Shown piece by piece: positions 63,882 through 64,000 of a DNA stretch of 64,000 nt (its first letter is position 1; each line of letters opens with the position of its first letter). The notes under the pieces are model-generated. The model worked only from the letters and a program-made list of their open reading frames with translations. It was not told the DNA's origin and ran no database searches. The position numbers and the translations under genes are program-made. This DNA comes from Paracoccus sp. TOH (lineage in GTDB: Bacteria; Pseudomonadota; Alphaproteobacteria; Rhodobacterales; Rhodobacteraceae), in contig NZ_CP098360.1 of assembly GCF_030388245.1 (NCBI RefSeq), positions 850,001-914,000 on the forward strand, given 5' to 3'.

Positions 63882-64000
63882 GCGCGCCTGATCCCACCGG
63901 GCCCCGCCTGACGCCGCGCATGTGGCTGACCGCCTTCCTGGGCATCGCCCGGCGCGAGACCCTGCGCTTCGTCAACCAGCGCGGCCGTTTCCTGGCGGCG
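63878..64000 (+). CDS. ABC transporter permease, N-terminal fragment (runs off the window)
   Basis: The ATG at 63878 overlaps the ATPase stop (ATGA) and opens MSAPDPTGPRLTPRMWLTAF, then GIARRETLRFVNQRGRFLAA, typical of the cytoplasmic N-terminus of an ABC-2 type permease. Only 41 residues are inside the window. The call rests mainly on context. Confidence 0.75.
   Translation, partial: MSAPDPTGPRLTPRMWLTAFLGIARRETLRFVNQRGRFLAA

Overview
The window is about 67% GC and almost fully coding. It comes from an alphaproteobacterium of the Rhodobacterales, most probably a Paracoccus close to P. denitrificans. The grounds are: the formaldehyde and methanol set gfa, flhA, fghA, xoxF and cycB in the arrangement known from Paracoccus; the sulfolipid operon sqdBDC known from Rhodobacter; a PhyR-NepR-EcfG stress module; alphaproteobacterial parS sites; and a CtrA-type box next to DnaA boxes. 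No insertion sequence, prophage, rRNA or CRISPR array is visible. The region looks like core chromosome, and it appears to contain the replication origin.

Layout. 0-6.4 kb, minus strand: dapB, a tsaE-amgK fusion, murU, addB and addA (cut by the window edge), covering lysine/peptidoglycan precursors, tRNA t6A, cell-wall recycling and break repair. 6.5-8.5 kb, plus: rbfA, a phosphodiester glycosidase gene broken by an in-frame TAA, and truB. 8.5-13.1 kb, minus: metabolic and maintenance genes (PEP mutase family, MBL hydrolase, RluA, LysE, GFA, fRMsr). 13.2-16.7 kb: sqdB-sqdD-sqdC with a candidate Pho box, divergent from an Rrf2 regulator. 16.8-20.5 kb, plus: aroE, coaE, dnaQ, a BrkB-family protein and an NTF2-like protein. 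20.5-23.9 kb: general stress response module (HisKA_2 kinase, ecfG, a 48-residue nepR, divergent phyR). 24-26.1 kb: nitronate monooxygenase and aldo/keto reductase.

26.2-35.2 kb, minus, is a selenocysteine island: fdhA with Sec200, fdhB, fdhI, fdhE, selA, selB and tRNA-Sec. The locus thus carries a selenoprotein, its Sec insertion factors and the Sec tRNA on one strand; selD and fdhD are not in the window. 35.4-37.7 kb holds a Rieske oxygenase/reductase pair of the glycine-betaine demethylase type. 37.7-38.3 kb is a roughly 560-base non-coding stretch with DnaA boxes, a full CtrA box and AT-rich tracts, the best oriC candidate. It is followed by hemJ, rho, mnmE, mnmG, rsmG, parA and parB, with two parS sites, one across the mnmG start codon and one inside rsmG. 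Then come grpE and hrcA (minus) and rph, rdgB, ridA, hemW and a YbaN-like gene (plus).

50.6-64 kb is a C1 (methylotrophy) region. Gfa, FlhA and FghA oxidise formaldehyde to formate through glutathione adducts. XoxF is a lanthanide-type PQQ methanol dehydrogenase with its cytochrome (CycB/XoxG) and XoxJ. Behind it lies a PQQ-associated periplasmic/ABC transporter cassette (CxxxCW rhodanese-like protein, two beta-propellers, SRPBCC protein, substrate-binding protein, acidic secreted protein, ATPase, permease) of unproven substrate. By composition it resembles lanthanide uptake (lut) clusters. Formate from this pathway could feed the Sec-dependent formate dehydrogenase encoded 20 kb away. An acidic-tailed ClpP-like protease gene and a GNAT gene sit inside the formaldehyde operon without an obvious reason.
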